In this document: in pieces, positions 36,557-47,606 of the stretch
Numbering within the stretch: the first letter of the stretch is position 1
How the letters are laid out: every line of letters starts with the position of its first letter
Source: Pseudidiomarina homiensis
GTDB taxonomy: Bacteria; Pseudomonadota; Gammaproteobacteria; Enterobacterales; Alteromonadaceae
Direction: 5' to 3'
DNA: 64,000 nt
Assembly (NCBI RefSeq): GCF_003987225.1
Contig: NZ_PIPX01000001.1
Span: 868,001-932,000, forward strand
The notes under the pieces: model-generated
The model's database searches: none
Told to the model about the DNA's origin: nothing
The model's input: the letters and a program-made list of their open reading frames with translations, nothing else
Program-made: the position numbers and the translations under genes

Positions 36557-37687
36557 CTACCATCCCATAGCCGTTTTAATAATCTGTCGTTTTAATGGCT
36601 TGATCTGCGCTACGGCACCTAAACCAACTGCTATGGCAGCGCGCGGTAATAAATGTTCGCTACGGAAACCAAAGTGAATGGCATCCATGGCACGCATCAT
36701 TTGTTGGTTCACGTGCACTTGCTGTCGCTCGTAACTTGTCAGCGCTGACGTCAGTGGTTCTGCAGCCAGGCGCTCAAAAAGAACCTGCACATCCGCAAAG
36801 CCTAAGTTCACGCCCTGCCCAGCCAGCGGATGAATACTGTGCGCGGCATCACCGATCAGAGCCACACCTCGAGCATCAAAATAACGCAGCGCACGCTGGC
36901 GGCGTAATGGAAAGCTTGCCTGTTTTTGTAACTTGTAAGGACCAATCACATCAGCGAAAGTAGCCTGAAGTTTTTGCTCAACTTCGGCCTTTGTCACATT
37001 GTGCCACTCTTCTTCTGCACGGTAATCGATGAGACATGCTAAATGTCTACCCAGCGGCAATAGTGCATAAGGACCGTCGGCGCGGAAAACTTCCCATGTT
37101 TCGGTCGGCAACGGTTGTTCAACTTCAGCAATCGCCAATAAGCAACGCATGCCGTAATCCCAGCCGCGCATGCCTATGCCAGCAGCTTTGGCCACGGCAG
37201 AATTGGCGCCATCGGCACCCAGCAATAGATCGTAGCTCAGCGTCTTACCATCGCTAAGTGTTATCACACGTTGCTCAAGGTCGTAGTTCTGTACTTCTGT
37301 TTCGGCCAGCAACTTAGCGGCCTCATGCGTGCGTAGCAATTGCCAACAGGCGCGCACTAAGGCTTCATTTTCGACCATCACGCCTAACCGTTCAGCATTG
37401 ACCTCATCAGCAGCAAAATGAAGTCTTTGTCGATCGCGGGTGGTGACGCTTAAACCGTCATAGCTGAAGAACTTTTGCGCATCGACATGAGTCCAAACGC
37501 CGAGCTGTTCCAACCATTCCACATTTTTTTGGTGAACTGATGAAATGCGTAAATCCCAATCGCCGTTCGCTGCGGCAGCATCAGGTGCCGCACCGCGTTC
37601 AAGCAACGTTACTTTGTGTCCGTCACGCAGCGCAGCAACTGCCGCACTCGCTCCCACCAAACCACCGCCTACAATCACAATCTGCAT
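36557..37687 (-). CDS. ubiF: UbiF-type FAD monooxygenase of ubiquinone synthesis
   Basis: Aerobic flavin hydroxylase of the UbiH/UbiF/UbiI/VisC family, acting on the quinol ring in ubiquinone synthesis. The N-terminal FAD motif IVGGGLVGASAA, the internal LLLGADGANSAVAKAAGI (DG motif), and the second FAD motif ALIGDAAHSIHPLAGQGVNLG are present. The 376 residues fit the family. Position next to a Leu/Met/Gln tRNA cluster and divergent from the miaB side is exactly that of E. coli ubiF, which supports UbiF over UbiH or UbiI. Confidence 0.88.
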   Translation of the reverse strand: MQIVIVGGGLVGASAAVAALRDGHKVTLLERGAAPDAAAANGDWDLRISSVHQKNVEWLEQLGVWTHVDAQKFFSYDGLSVTTRDRQRLHFAADEVNAERLGVMVENEALVRACWQLLRTHEAAKLLAETEVQNYDLEQRVITLSDGKTLSYDLLLGADGANSAVAKAAGIGMRGWDYGMRCLLAIAEVEQPLPTETWEVFRADGPYALLPLGRHLACLIDYRAEEEWHNVTKAEVEQKLQATFADVIGPYKLQKQASFPLRRQRALRYFDARGVALIGDAAHSIHPLAGQGVNLGFADVQVLFERLAAEPLTSALTSYERQQVHVNQQMMRAMDAIHFGFRSEHLLPRAAIAVGLGAVAQIKPLKRQIIKTAMGW

Positions 37688-37841
37688 CGTTAGCTCTTAC
37701 CCAGTTAACTTAGCTCGCATAATAGAAAACACAGCTCCAAGTATACACAGCCCCGCCACTGAAATAACTGTTCGTGATAAGATATCGGTTCATTTTATCT
37801 TTCCTTACTGAAACTAAGGCTTGCATCTAAGGCGTGAATCT

Positions 37842-38735
37842 ATGGCAGTTATGGAAACTCCTCAACGCACGGTCGTCATTGCGTCTTTGCTTGTATTAGC
37901 TGCAGAACTTTGCTTTGCCGGAGTAAGTGCTATGGTCAAGTATTTGAGCACTGACGTACCGTCTGAGCAACTGGTGTTTTTCCGCAGTCTCATGACCTTT
38001 GTCGTACTCTTGCCATGGCTATGGCGCAAAGGCCCTGGTGCATTTAAAACGAAAGCTTGGCGTTTCCACTTAACCCGCGGTATTGCTGGCCTAACAGCCA
38101 TGTACCTATTTTTTTATGCCATTGCCACCATTCCTCTTGCGCAAGCGACGCTGGTATTACTGTTGTCGCCATTCTTGATCCCAATTATCGGACGACTTTG
38201 GCTCAATGAACTTGTTCTTCCGCAAACCTGGATTGCGATTACCATTGGCTTTTTGGGCGCATTCGTGTTTTTAAACCCCGTCAGCGCTGAGTTATCGCCG
38301 GTTATTCTCGTTGCCTTTATCGCTGCTTGCTTGGCTGCATTCACCAAAACACTGATTCGACAAATGTCAGCGACGGAGTCATCAAGCAAAATCGTCTTCT
38401 ACTTCGCTGCCCTTGGCACGCTGCTGTCGGCCATTCCGCTGCTGTGGCTTGGTCAAGCTATCGCCGCAGAACACTGGATAGGCATTGCCGTGATGGGCTT
38501 GTTAGCCGTCGGAGGACAGCTTGGCATGACCAAAGCCTTCTCCATCGCCCCCGCCGCAAGAGTCGGTGTGTTCACCTACAGCTCGGTTATTTTTGCAGCG
38601 CTGATGGGGTATTGGTTCTGGGACGAAGCCATTACCTGGTACATGCTCGTTGGCGCCGCAATCATCACTGTGGCAGGTTATCTTGCCATTCGTACAAGAC
38701 GGAAAGCAGAAAGCAGCGGCAAAGTTGGCAGTTGA
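37842..38735 (+). CDS. EamA/DMT-family permease
   Basis: Inner-membrane protein with about ten transmembrane helices arranged as two EamA repeats (residues about 8-140 and 150-285). The [15 protein letters not shown] and [24 protein letters not shown] segments are typical of drug/metabolite transporters. The ATG at 37842 (297 residues) is preferred to a TTG at 37821. The substrate is unknown. It sits between ubiF and miaB, which are adjacent in E. coli. The 154 bp upstream show no other gene. Confidence 0.85.
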   Translation: MAVMETPQRTVVIASLLVLAAELCFAGVSAMVKYLSTDVPSEQLVFFRSLMTFVVLLPWLWRKGPGAFKTKAWRFHLTRGIAGLTAMYLFFYAIATIPLAQATLVLLLSPFLIPIIGRLWLNELVLPQTWIAITIGFLGAFVFLNPVSAELSPVILVAFIAACLAAFTKTLIRQMSATESSSKIVFYFAALGTLLSAIPLLWLGQAIAAEHWIGIAVMGLLAVGGQLGMTKAFSIAPAARVGVFTYSSVIFAALMGYWFWDEAITWYMLVGAAIITVAGYLAIRTRRKAESSGKVGS

Positions 38736-38754
38736 GGTCAGAACAGGCTAAAAT
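38725..38754 (+). promoter_or_regulatory. Predicted sigma-70 promoter of miaB
   Basis: TTGGCA (38725-38730) and TAAAAT (38749-38754) with an 18-bp spacer, spanning the stop codon of the EamA gene and 46 bp upstream of the miaB ATG. Sequence match only. Confidence 0.45.
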
Positions 38755-38800
38755 AACGACCCTTTTGACATACACCAACGCAAGTGAGCGCAACAATTTT

Positions 38801-40246
38801 ATGAGCAAGAAGTTATACATCAAAACTTGGGGCTGCCAGATGAACGAGTACGACTCTGCAAAAATGGCAGATCTACTGAAGGCAACCCACGGCTATGAAG
38901 TCGCAGCCGAAGCAGAAGATGCTGATTTGATCCTGCTCAACACCTGCTCGATTCGTGAAAAAGCCCAAGAGAAAGTGTTTCATCAGCTCGGTCGCTGGAA
39001 AACGCTGAAAGACAGCAAGCCTGACCTCGTGATCGGGGTTGGCGGTTGTGTGGCTTCACAAGAAGGTGAGCACATTCGTAGCCGTGCGCCATTTGTCGAT
39101 ATCGTGTTTGGTCCGCAAACGTTGCACCGCTTACCAGAAATGGTCAAGCAGGTGCAAAGCGACCATACACCAATGGTAGATATCTCATTCCCAGAGATTG
39201 AAAAATTCGACCGCTTGCCTGAGCCAACATCAGATGGCCCTTCGGCGTTTGTTTCAATCATGGAAGGTTGCAGCAAGTACTGTACGTTCTGTGTGGTGCC
39301 CTATACCCGCGGTGAAGAGGTTAGCCGTCCGGTTGATGACGTGCTCTATGAAATCGCACAATTGGCAGAGCAAGGCGTACGCGAAGTAAACTTGCTTGGG
39401 CAAAACGTGAACGCCTACCGCGGCGAACACTTCGATGGCTCGGTCTGCCGCTTCTCAGAATTGTTGCACTTAGTGGCTGCAATTGATGGTATTGACCGTA
39501 TTCGCTATACCACCTCGCACCCGGTGGAGTTCACCGATGACATTATCGAGGCCTACGCGACCATTCCAGAACTGGTGAATCATTTGCACTTGCCAGTGCA
39601 AAGTGGTGCTGATCGCGTGTTGACGCTGATGAAGCGCGGCCACACCGCGCTTGAATACAAAGCACAGATTCGCAAGCTGAAGAAAATCCGCCCAGAGATG
39701 GCTATGTCATCTGACTTTATTATCGGCTTTCCAGGCGAAACCGACGCGGATTTCGAAGCGACCATGGACTTGATTCAAGCTATCGACTTCGACTTAAGCT
39801 TCAGCTTTATTTACAGTGCGCGCCCTGGAACACCAGCGGCGGACTTGCCTGATGACGTCACTGAAGAAACTAAGAAACAGCGTCTGCAGCTTTTGCAGCA
39901 GCGCTTGAACCAACAGGCACACGCCCATGCGCGGCGTATGGTAGGCACTGAACAACGTATTTTGGTGACCGGCCCATCGAAGAAAGATCCGATGGAACTG
40001 AGTGGCCGTACCGAAAACAACCGTGTGGTCAACTTTGTAGGTGACCCACGCATGGTCGGTAAATTCGTCGATGTGCAGATCACTGACGTATTTGCAAACT
40101 CACTGCGCGGTGACGTGATTCGGGTTGAAGATGAAATGGGGCTGCGTGTCGATACCGCACCGCAAACCATTCTTGCGCGCCAAGCACGCACGCAACCTGA
40201 TGAGCTTGGTGTGGCTAGCTTTATTCCGCCACAACAGTCGTCGTAA
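38801..40246 (+). CDS. miaB: tRNA-2-methylthio-N6-dimethylallyladenosine synthase MiaB
   Basis: Radical SAM methylthiotransferase that completes ms2i6A at position 37 of tRNAs reading UNN codons. The N-terminal UPF0004 domain has three cluster cysteines ([22 protein letters not shown]). The radical SAM CxxxCxxC is CSKYCTFC, and a C-terminal TRAM domain follows. At 481 residues it compares with 474 in E. coli. The frame stays open for 158 codons upstream across the EamA gene, but the ATG at 38801 gives the family's start [19 protein letters not shown]. Confidence 0.97.
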   Translation: MSKKLYIKTWGCQMNEYDSAKMADLLKATHGYEVAAEAEDADLILLNTCSIREKAQEKVFHQLGRWKTLKDSKPDLVIGVGGCVASQEGEHIRSRAPFVDIVFGPQTLHRLPEMVKQVQSDHTPMVDISFPEIEKFDRLPEPTSDGPSAFVSIMEGCSKYCTFCVVPYTRGEEVSRPVDDVLYEIAQLAEQGVREVNLLGQNVNAYRGEHFDGSVCRFSELLHLVAAIDGIDRIRYTTSHPVEFTDDIIEAYATIPELVNHLHLPVQSGADRVLTLMKRGHTALEYKAQIRKLKKIRPEMAMSSDFIIGFPGETDADFEATMDLIQAIDFDLSFSFIYSARPGTPAADLPDDVTEETKKQRLQLLQQRLNQQAHAHARRMVGTEQRILVTGPSKKDPMELSGRTENNRVVNFVGDPRMVGKFVDVQITDVFANSLRGDVIRVEDEMGLRVDTAPQTILARQARTQPDELGVASFIPPQQSS

Positions 40247-40266
40247 GCAAGCTAAAAGAGGTTCTT

Positions 40267-41253
40267 TTGAGTCCACAGCTCACTACATTAGATATAAACC
40301 TAGAGCCGGCAGATAGCCGGCGTCTGGCCGAGCTCTGCGGCCCGTTCGATGAAAATTTAAAGCACATTGAACGCCGCCTCGGCATTGAAATTACCTACCG
40401 TAACGATGCCTTTCGCTTAATTGGTCCGCAACATACCGTCAACGCGGCAGCAAAGCTGCTACGTGACCTGTACGTTGAAACAGCGACAGTTAAAGGCAAA
40501 GCTGGCGAAATCGAGCCGCAACAAGTGCATTTAGCGATTCAACAAGCGAATGTGCTCGAGCAAGGGAAAGGCGACCCTGCGGCTGAGAAAATGACGCACA
40601 TCAAAACCAAGCGCGGCATGATCAAGCCGCGTAATCATAATCAAGCCGAGTATGTGCGCGCGATTTTAAGTCACGACGTCAATTTTGGTGTCGGCCCTGC
40701 CGGTACCGGTAAAACCTACTTGGCCGTAGCAGCCGCTGTCGATGCCCTTGAACGTCAAGAAATTCGTCGTATTCTGCTCACCCGCCCCGCAGTTGAAGCC
40801 GGCGAGAAACTTGGTTTCTTACCCGGTGATTTAGCGCAAAAGGTCGACCCGTATTTGCGTCCGCTCTACGATGCCTTGTTTGAAATGCTTGGTTTTGAGC
40901 GCGTCGAGAAACTGATCGAGCGTAACGTGATTGAAGTTGCACCACTCGCGTACATGCGTGGACGCACACTCAACGACGCCTTTATTATTCTTGATGAAAG
41001 CCAAAACACCACCTGTGAACAGATGAAAATGTTCTTGACGCGGATCGGTTTCAACTCACGTGCCGTCATTACCGGTGACATTACCCAGGTTGACTTGCCG
41101 CGTGGACAAAAGTCAGGCTTACGGCATGTGATCGAGGTTTTACGCGACGTGCCCGATATTAGTTTCACCTTTTTCCAAGCCGGCGATGTCGTGCGTCACC
41201 CCGTCGTGCAACGTATTGTGCAAGCCTATGAAGACTTTGACGGCCGCGCATGA
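40267..41253 (+). CDS. ybeZ: PhoH-like ATPase YbeZ
   Basis: P-loop ATPase that works with the endoribonuclease YbeY in RNA metabolism. Walker A is [11 protein letters not shown], Walker B is [13 protein letters not shown], and an N-terminal KH-like region precedes it. The start is TTG at 40267 with AAAAGAGG at good spacing. The 328 residues compare with 346 in E. coli. Its stop overlaps the ybeY ATG by 4 bp. Confidence 0.95.
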   Translation: MSPQLTTLDINLEPADSRRLAELCGPFDENLKHIERRLGIEITYRNDAFRLIGPQHTVNAAAKLLRDLYVETATVKGKAGEIEPQQVHLAIQQANVLEQGKGDPAAEKMTHIKTKRGMIKPRNHNQAEYVRAILSHDVNFGVGPAGTGKTYLAVAAAVDALERQEIRRILLTRPAVEAGEKLGFLPGDLAQKVDPYLRPLYDALFEMLGFERVEKLIERNVIEVAPLAYMRGRTLNDAFIILDESQNTTCEQMKMFLTRIGFNSRAVITGDITQVDLPRGQKSGLRHVIEVLRDVPDISFTFFQAGDVVRHPVVQRIVQAYEDFDGRA

Positions 41254-41723
41254 TTGACTTAACAGTTGACCTGCAAAATGCCTCGGCAGCGCAACATCTG
41301 CCGACGGCCGAACAAGTTGAGGCATGGGTGCAGGCGGCTTTACAAGGCGTCCAATGGCAAGACGGTGCAGCTGAGCTGACCGTGCGCATTGTTGATGAAG
41401 ACGAAGGCCGCGAACTCAACCATAGCTACCGGGAACGCGATTACGCGACCAATGTGCTATCGTTTCCGTTCACGGCACCGATTCCGATGCCCGTGACTTT
41501 GCTCGGTGATCTGGTGATTTGCGCCCCCGTGGTGCAACGCGAAGCCAGCGAGCAGAGCAAGACCTTAGTGGCACACTGGGCGCATATGATTGTACACGGC
41601 ACCTTGCATTTGCTAGGTTATGACCATATTGAAGACGCTGAAGCGGACCGTATGGAACGCCTCGAAACGACTATTTTAACCGGCTTAGGGTTTGCTGACC
41701 CTTATGTCGAAGTTGGTGACTAA
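41250..41723 (+). CDS. ybeY: Endoribonuclease YbeY
   Basis: Zinc endoribonuclease involved in 16S rRNA 3'-end maturation and ribosome quality control. The metal motif is [12 protein letters not shown] (HxxxHxxxxxH). TNVLSFPF and LLGDLVIC are also typical. The 157 residues match E. coli (155). It is coupled to ybeZ by a 4-bp overlap. Confidence 0.96.
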   Translation: MIDLTVDLQNASAAQHLPTAEQVEAWVQAALQGVQWQDGAAELTVRIVDEDEGRELNHSYRERDYATNVLSFPFTAPIPMPVTLLGDLVICAPVVQREASEQSKTLVAHWAHMIVHGTLHLLGYDHIEDAEADRMERLETTILTGLGFADPYVEVGD

Positions 41724-41741
41724 ACGGAGCAATACCAGCTA

Positions 41742-42623
41742 ATGAGCGATGACCATCCCCACTCTACCAACGGTTCTGCGCGTAAATCGTGGGCAACAAA
41801 ACTGTTGCAACTGTTTACCGGAGAGCCGAACAGCCGCGAAGAGTTAGTCGATCTTATTCAGGACGCTGAAGAACGCGACCTGATTGATAACGACACCAAA
41901 GAAATGATTGAGGGCGTGCTTGACGTCGCCGAACTCAAAGTGCGCGACATCATGGTGCCGCGCTCGCAAATGGTCACCATCGACATTAATCAAAAAGTCG
42001 ATGAGTTCTTACCTATTGTAATTGACGCCCAACACAGCCGTTATCCGGTCATCAGTGAAAATAAAGACCATGTTGAAGGTATATTGCTCGCCAAGGATTT
42101 GCTGGCGTATGGCTTTGGCATGACCGACGATGAATTTGCGCTGACCAAGGTCATTCGCCCTGCGGTGATTGTGCCAGAAGGCAAACGTGTCGACGTACTG
42201 CTGAAAGAGTTCCGCTCACAACGCTATCATATGGCGATTGTGGTCGACGAGTATGGCGGTGTTTCCGGCCTCGTGACCATTGAAGATATTCTGGAAGAAA
42301 TTGTCGGTGACATTGAAGACGAAACCGACTACAACGAAGACACCAAAGCCGATATTCGCCGTATCAATAAATCCCGCTACTCGGTGAAAGCCTTAACCAC
42401 TATCGAAGACTTCAATGATTACTTCGAAACCCAATTTGGTGACGAAGAATACGACACCATTGGCGGCATGGTTGCGCATGGCTTTGGTCACCTGCCCAAG
42501 CCCGGTGAAGAAATTGTTTTAAGTGGCATTAATTTCAAAGTCACTGGCGCCGACAAACGTCGTATCCAACAATTGCAGGTGAGCTTTCCCGAGCCACCCC
42601 CTGAGCAAGAAGCGGACGTTTAA
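41742..42623 (+). CDS. ybeX: CBS/CorC-domain protein YbeX
   Basis: Cytoplasmic protein with two CBS domains (about 70-195; VRDIMVPRSQM, IVVDEYGGVSGLVTIEDILEEIVGDI) and a C-terminal CorC/HlyC domain. It is linked to ribosome metabolism and to magnesium or cobalt homeostasis. No transmembrane segment is present, unlike membrane CorC/CNNM relatives. The 293 residues match E. coli YbeX (292). It follows ybeY by 18 bp and precedes lnt by 2 bp. Confidence 0.94.
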   Translation: MSDDHPHSTNGSARKSWATKLLQLFTGEPNSREELVDLIQDAEERDLIDNDTKEMIEGVLDVAELKVRDIMVPRSQMVTIDINQKVDEFLPIVIDAQHSRYPVISENKDHVEGILLAKDLLAYGFGMTDDEFALTKVIRPAVIVPEGKRVDVLLKEFRSQRYHMAIVVDEYGGVSGLVTIEDILEEIVGDIEDETDYNEDTKADIRRINKSRYSVKALTTIEDFNDYFETQFGDEEYDTIGGMVAHGFGHLPKPGEEIVLSGINFKVTGADKRRIQQLQVSFPEPPPEQEADV

Positions 42624-42625
42624 CC

Positions 42626-44155
42626 ATGCCACGCACAACGCGACGTTGGCAGGCAGCCCTTAGCCGCCTTGCCTGCCTAGGGCTTGGCGCCGTGCTGGTA
42701 TTTAGTTATGCGCCGTTTGCGCAAGCATGGCTACCGTTTCTGGTCATGCCTGCCCTGTTGTGGCTTTTGCAAGATAAGAAACCAAGTGATGCTTGGCGTT
42801 TAGGGTATTTCTTCGGTCTCGGCTGGTTTGCTGCTGGACTCAGTTGGATCTACGTTAGCATTGATACCTTCGGTGGCTTACATCCCATCGCCTCTGTTGG
42901 CATTCTGTTACTCTTATTTGCTTATCTCAGTCTATTTCCCGCCTTGGCTTTATTCGCGTGGCGCTGGCTTAACGTGCGTTTTGGCGCAATAGGCTATTGG
43001 AGCCTACCACTCACCTGGTTAGCGGCGGAAGCGCTGCGTGGTTGGTTGCTTACTGGATTTCCGTGGCTCGATTTAGGCTATACCCAAACCGATACTTGGC
43101 TCGCCAGCTACGCCAGTTGGTTTGGTGGCACCGGCCTCAGCGTCATACTGATGACCATTGCCTTACTCACGGTCCGTACCATTGAACAACGGCATTGGCG
43201 CGCACCTGCTGTCATCGCAGGCCTGTTGTTGTTGCCGTTCGTGTTGAGTCAGCTCACCGCCATCTCGCGTACCGGAGAACACGTAAAAATAGCACTGGTG
43301 CAAGGCAACATCAGTCAGTCGATCAAGTGGGATCCCGATCAACACTGGCCGAACCTGAATCTCTATTTGGACTTAACCAGGACACTCTACAACGACCATG
43401 ACGTGGTGATTTGGCCAGAGTCAGCGGTTACTATGCCGGAACCCTACACCGATGACATTCTTGCCATCATGCACGACGAAATGGCAAAAACCGAAACCGG
43501 CTTAATCACTGGGATTATCGATATTGGCGGTGACGACTACTACAACTCAGTCATTGCGCTGGGACAAGACGGTAGTTTCGGAGTCGAAGAAGCTTACCAC
43601 CACGGTCACAGCAATCGCTTTCAAAAGCATCAATTATTACCGATCGGTGAATTTGTGCCATTTGGTGATTTGCTCCGCCCCTTGGCTCCACTCTTTAATT
43701 TGCCCATGTCATCCTTCAGTCGCGGCGCCTACGTGCAAGCACCATTGCGCGCTAAAGGCTGGGACTTTAGCACCGCTATTTGTTATGAAATCGCCTTTCC
43801 ACAGCAGGTATGGGCGAATTTTACACCAGGCACGGACTTCTTACTTACCGTTAGCAACGATACTTGGTTTGGTCGCTCCCACGGCCCCGCCCAGCATATG
43901 CAAATCGCCCGTATGCGCGCAATCGAGCTGGGACGCCCATTGATCCGTGCCACCAATAGTGGCATCACCGCGATGACCGACGAACGCGGACAGTGGCTCG
44001 CGCGGGCTGAGCAGTTTCAAGCCGCCACGCTGTCAGCACAAGTTCCGATCGTGCAAGGCTTAACGCCATTTGCGTTATGGGGTGGCTACGGTGCTTGGTT
44101 GTTAGCGATTTTGATCCTGATTGGCGGTGCATTACCCGTAGTCATTCGCCGCTAA
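42626..44155 (+). CDS. lnt: Apolipoprotein N-acyltransferase
   Basis: Adds the third acyl chain to the N-terminal cysteine of lipoproteins at the periplasmic face of the inner membrane. The N-terminal half holds about six transmembrane helices. The nitrilase-fold domain has the catalytic glutamate in VVIWPESAVTMP and the nucleophile cysteine in FSTAICYEIAFP. A final helix closes the protein. The 509 residues match E. coli (512). Confidence 0.96.
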   Translation: MPRTTRRWQAALSRLACLGLGAVLVFSYAPFAQAWLPFLVMPALLWLLQDKKPSDAWRLGYFFGLGWFAAGLSWIYVSIDTFGGLHPIASVGILLLLFAYLSLFPALALFAWRWLNVRFGAIGYWSLPLTWLAAEALRGWLLTGFPWLDLGYTQTDTWLASYASWFGGTGLSVILMTIALLTVRTIEQRHWRAPAVIAGLLLLPFVLSQLTAISRTGEHVKIALVQGNISQSIKWDPDQHWPNLNLYLDLTRTLYNDHDVVIWPESAVTMPEPYTDDILAIMHDEMAKTETGLITGIIDIGGDDYYNSVIALGQDGSFGVEEAYHHGHSNRFQKHQLLPIGEFVPFGDLLRPLAPLFNLPMSSFSRGAYVQAPLRAKGWDFSTAICYEIAFPQQVWANFTPGTDFLLTVSNDTWFGRSHGPAQHMQIARMRAIELGRPLIRATNSGITAMTDERGQWLARAEQFQAATLSAQVPIVQGLTPFALWGGYGAWLLAILILIGGALPVVIRR

Positions 44156-44213
44156 AATCAGTAAACTGTAAGCACTTTTACTAGCGTCTCTTCATTAACA
44201 GTTGGAACACATC

Positions 44214-44408
44214 ATGGAAAATATCTTTGCAGCAGTCCTGTTTGCCCTGTTAACCGCAGCTGGCACCTTGGGTGTCTCAAGCATTGGCATGTTTCTCTTT
44301 CACCGCAACCCAGACGATCGCGACGCCGAACAGCGCGAACGCTTCGAGTATGGTTTTTTTGGCCTTGCCGGCATCGTGGTGATGTTAGTGATGTGGTACG
44401 CACTGTAA
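44214..44408 (+). CDS. Small two-helix membrane protein of unknown function
   Basis: 64 residues from the ATG (an in-frame TTG at 44202 would add four). The first hydrophobic helix spans about 3-28 ([27 protein letters not shown]), a charged loop [18 protein letters not shown] follows, and a second helix covers about 46-62. I do not recognise a family. It lies between lnt and leuS on the same strand, with about 37 bp to leuS. Coding is supported by the clean two-helix topology and compact spacing, not by homology. Confidence 0.6.
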   Translation: MENIFAAVLFALLTAAGTLGVSSIGMFLFHRNPDDRDAEQRERFEYGFFGLAGIVVMLVMWYAL

Positions 44409-44445
44409 GTTTTTCATTTTAGCCAGCGATTTAATGGGTTCTCAG

Positions 44446-47046
44446 ATGTCAAAGTTCATGCAGGATAATTACGATCCAGCACAGATTGAAGCTGCCGTAC
44501 AGCAGCGTTGGGAAAGCGACAAAGTTTTCGAAGTTACCGAACAACCAGGTAAAGAGAAATTCTATTGCCTGTCGATGTTTCCGTACCCTAGCGGTAAATT
44601 ACACATGGGCCATGTGCGCAATTACACACTTGGTGATGTGGTAGCCCGCTATCAACGTATGCAAGGCAAAAATGTCCTACAACCAATGGGTTGGGACGCC
44701 TTTGGCCTACCGGCAGAAAATGCCGCAGTCGCCAACAAAACGGCACCTGCCAAGTGGACTTATCAGAACATCGACTACATGCGTAACCAGCTTAAATCGC
44801 TCGGTTTTGGTTACGACTGGTCGCGTGAAGTGGCAACCTGCCGCCCCGACTATTACCGTTGGGAACAGTGGTTCTTCACCAAGCTCTACGAAAAAGGCTT
44901 GGTGTACAAGAAAAACGCTACCGTCAACTGGGACCCAGTAGACAACACCGTATTGGCCAATGAGCAAGTTATCGATGGCCGCGGCTGGCGTTCAGGCGCC
45001 AAAGTAGTACAAAAAGAGATACCTCAGTGGTTTATTAAAATCACCGCCTATGCCGATGAGTTACTTGACGATTTAGAGCAACTTGAAGGTTGGCCTGAGC
45101 AGGTGAAAACCATGCAGCGCAACTGGATTGGCCGCTCTGAAGGCGTTGAAATTGACTTTTCCGTGGTCAACCATGAAAAGCCACTAACGGTTTACACCAC
45201 GCGTCCGGATACCCTTTATGGTGTCACTTACATGGCAGTTGCTGCGCAACACCCATTGGCGCAAGAGGCTGCAGCCAGCAACCCTGAGTTGGCAGCTTTT
45301 ATTGAGAGTATTCAAACCACCAAAATGGCCGAAGCGGACCTTGCCACCATCGAGAAAAAAGGCATGGCAACTGGTTTTCATGCTAAGCATCCACTGACTG
45401 GTGAAGAAATCCCCATTTGGGTCGCCAACTTTGTTTTGATGGACTACGGCTCAGGCGCAGTCATGGCTGTTCCCGCGCACGACCAACGTGACTGGGAGTT
45501 TGCCACTGCTTACGACTTGCCTATTCAGGTGGTGATCGACCCCGCCGAAGGTGAGCACGACATTAGCCAAGCCGCAATCACCGCCAAAGGCACCACGGTC
45601 AACTCAGGGCCCTATTCGGGTATGAGCAGCGCCGAAGCCTTTGATGCTATCGCCGCAGAGTTGAGCCAACAAGGTATTGGCCGCCGTCAAGTCAACTATC
45701 GTTTACGTGATTGGGGGGTTTCGCGCCAGCGCTACTGGGGCACGCCAATCCCAATGCTCAACTTGGCCGATGGCTCCTCGGTACCGGTGCCAGAAGACCA
45801 GTTACCGGTAACCTTGCCGGAAGACGTTGTGATGGATGGTACCCAATCACCGATTAAGGCCGACCCTGAGTGGCGTAAAACCACCTATAACGGCGCGCCA
45901 GCAGAACACGAGACCGATACGTTCGATACCTTTATGGAGTCGTCTTGGTACTACGCTCGCTACTGTAGTGCAAACTTCCACGACGGAATGTTGAATCCTG
46001 AGCAAGCGAACTATTGGCTACCTGTGGATCAATACATCGGCGGTATTGAGCACGCCATCTTGCACCTCTTGTATGCGCGCTTTTTCCACAAGTTGTTGCG
46101 TGACACCGGTTTAGTCAGCTCAGACGAGCCCTTCAAACGCCTACTCACGCAAGGTATGGTCTTAGCTGACAGTTACTACCGTGAAGCTGACGACGGTAAG
46201 ATCACGTGGTACTCACCACTTGATGTTGAAATTGTCGAACGCGATAGTAAAGGTCAGATTGTCAAAGCGATCTTAACGACCGACGGTAAAGAAGTGCATT
46301 ACGGTGGTATGACTAAAATGTCGAAGTCGAAAAACAACGGCATCGACCCGCAGGTTATGATCGATAAATACGGCGCTGACACCGTGCGATTGTTTATGAT
46401 GTTTGCCGCGCCGCCGGAAGCAACCCTTGAATGGTCTGATTCTGGTGTCGAGGGCGCACAACGCTTCTTGCGCCGCGTCTGGCGTTTGGTTGCCGACTAT
46501 CAAGCGGTGGCCACGCAAGAGCATAGCAACGACTTTAGCCAACTATCGAGCGCACAAGAAGAGCTGCGACGTGAAGTACATCGCACTATTGAAAAAGTTA
46601 GCGATGATATGGGCCGCCGCCAGAACTTTAACACTGCGATTGCGGCGATCATGGAACTCTTGAACAAGCTGCAAAAAGCCAGCCTCGAAGACGCCATTGA
46701 CCGTGGCATCATGCGTGAGGCATTAGATGCGATAGTACTGATGCTTGCACCAGTCACACCGCACTTAAGCGAAACGCTTTGGCACGAACTCGGGCACGAC
46801 AGTGACATTACCTTCGCACCGTGGCCGCAAGTCGATGCATCAGCCTTGGTCGCCAGTAGTATTTTAGTTGTGGTGCAAGTGAATGGTAAGGTGCGTGGCA
46901 AGATCAACGTGCCCGCCGATGCCGAGCAAGATGCCGTTATTGCTGCTGCGGTGGCGGATGAAAATGTTCAGCGTTTCATTGACGATAAAACCATTCGCAA
47001 GCAAATCTATGTGCCGGGTAAACTGGTGAATATTGTCGCGAATTAA
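44446..47046 (+). CDS. leuS: Leucyl-tRNA synthetase
   Basis: Class I synthetase charging tRNA-Leu. HMGH motif in [17 protein letters not shown] motif in [11 protein letters not shown], and the editing domain with [12 protein letters not shown] and the GTG-like [13 protein letters not shown]. At 866 residues it is close to E. coli (860). The start is chosen at 44446 ([11 protein letters not shown]); the ATGs at 44434 and 44458 are possible. The ZN1 module lacks the four zinc cysteines of the E. coli enzyme: the segment reads [18 protein letters not shown] then RGWRSGAKV. It is upstream of lptE-holA-nadD as in E. coli. Confidence 0.97.
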   Translation: MSKFMQDNYDPAQIEAAVQQRWESDKVFEVTEQPGKEKFYCLSMFPYPSGKLHMGHVRNYTLGDVVARYQRMQGKNVLQPMGWDAFGLPAENAAVANKTAPAKWTYQNIDYMRNQLKSLGFGYDWSREVATCRPDYYRWEQWFFTKLYEKGLVYKKNATVNWDPVDNTVLANEQVIDGRGWRSGAKVVQKEIPQWFIKITAYADELLDDLEQLEGWPEQVKTMQRNWIGRSEGVEIDFSVVNHEKPLTVYTTRPDTLYGVTYMAVAAQHPLAQEAAASNPELAAFIESIQTTKMAEADLATIEKKGMATGFHAKHPLTGEEIPIWVANFVLMDYGSGAVMAVPAHDQRDWEFATAYDLPIQVVIDPAEGEHDISQAAITAKGTTVNSGPYSGMSSAEAFDAIAAELSQQGIGRRQVNYRLRDWGVSRQRYWGTPIPMLNLADGSSVPVPEDQLPVTLPEDVVMDGTQSPIKADPEWRKTTYNGAPAEHETDTFDTFMESSWYYARYCSANFHDGMLNPEQANYWLPVDQYIGGIEHAILHLLYARFFHKLLRDTGLVSSDEPFKRLLTQGMVLADSYYREADDGKITWYSPLDVEIVERDSKGQIVKAILTTDGKEVHYGGMTKMSKSKNNGIDPQVMIDKYGADTVRLFMMFAAPPEATLEWSDSGVEGAQRFLRRVWRLVADYQAVATQEHSNDFSQLSSAQEELRREVHRTIEKVSDDMGRRQNFNTAIAAIMELLNKLQKASLEDAIDRGIMREALDAIVLMLAPVTPHLSETLWHELGHDSDITFAPWPQVDASALVASSILVVVQVNGKVRGKINVPADAEQDAVIAAAVADENVQRFIDDKTIRKQIYVPGKLVNIVAN

Positions 47047-47111
47047 GGTCGCCAATTAAGGTTGGCAATAAAGGTTCTAAGCGGAGCTGTTAAGACAAAG
47101 GAAAAGCCACA

Positions 47112-47606
47112 ATGCGTAATTTAGTGCTCACTCTCACATTGCTGTCAGTAGTATCGCTAGCAGGTTGTGGCTTCCAGTTGCGCGGTAGTTATCAACTGCC
47201 GCCGCAACTGCAGCAAGCGAGTATCTCGGCACCGCAATTTAGTGAAGTCGCTGAACAAGTGCGTGAACGCTTTACCTTAGCGGGTGTCGAGGTTCTTGCC
47301 AGCAGTAGCAATCAGTACGCCAACATCGACATCGTACGCGATAGCCTAACTCGGCGCACGTTAAGCCTTTCCGCGAGTGGTCAGGTGGCCGAATACGAAC
47401 TTATCTACACCGTCGACTACGTGTTGCGCGCGCCACAGCGAGCCGAGAAAGCATTGCAGGTCGAAGTCTTCCGTGATTACCAAGACGATCCCAACTTTGC
47501 CCTTGCCAAAACGCGTGAACGCGAAGTGTTAGTCGCCGAAATGCGTGAACAAGCTGCACAACAACTGTTGCGACAGGTCATCGCTCAACTTGCCGAGAGT
47601 CCATAA
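47112..47606 (+). CDS. lptE: LPS-assembly lipoprotein LptE
   Basis: Outer-membrane lipoprotein that plugs the LptD barrel during lipopolysaccharide export. Signal peptide with lipobox LAGC (Cys 19), followed by the family start GFQLRGSYQLP. 164 residues, shorter than E. coli (193). Its stop overlaps the holA ATG (TAATG). Confidence 0.93.
   Translation: MRNLVLTLTLLSVVSLAGCGFQLRGSYQLPPQLQQASISAPQFSEVAEQVRERFTLAGVEVLASSSNQYANIDIVRDSLTRRTLSLSASGQVAEYELIYTVDYVLRAPQRAEKALQVEVFRDYQDDPNFALAKTREREVLVAEMREQAAQQLLRQVIAQLAESP

Noticed and set aside
38327-38800. 158-codon upstream extension of MiaB
   Set aside because: It is out of frame over the EamA permease gene and arginine- and histidine-rich. The MiaB family starts at the ATG at 38801.
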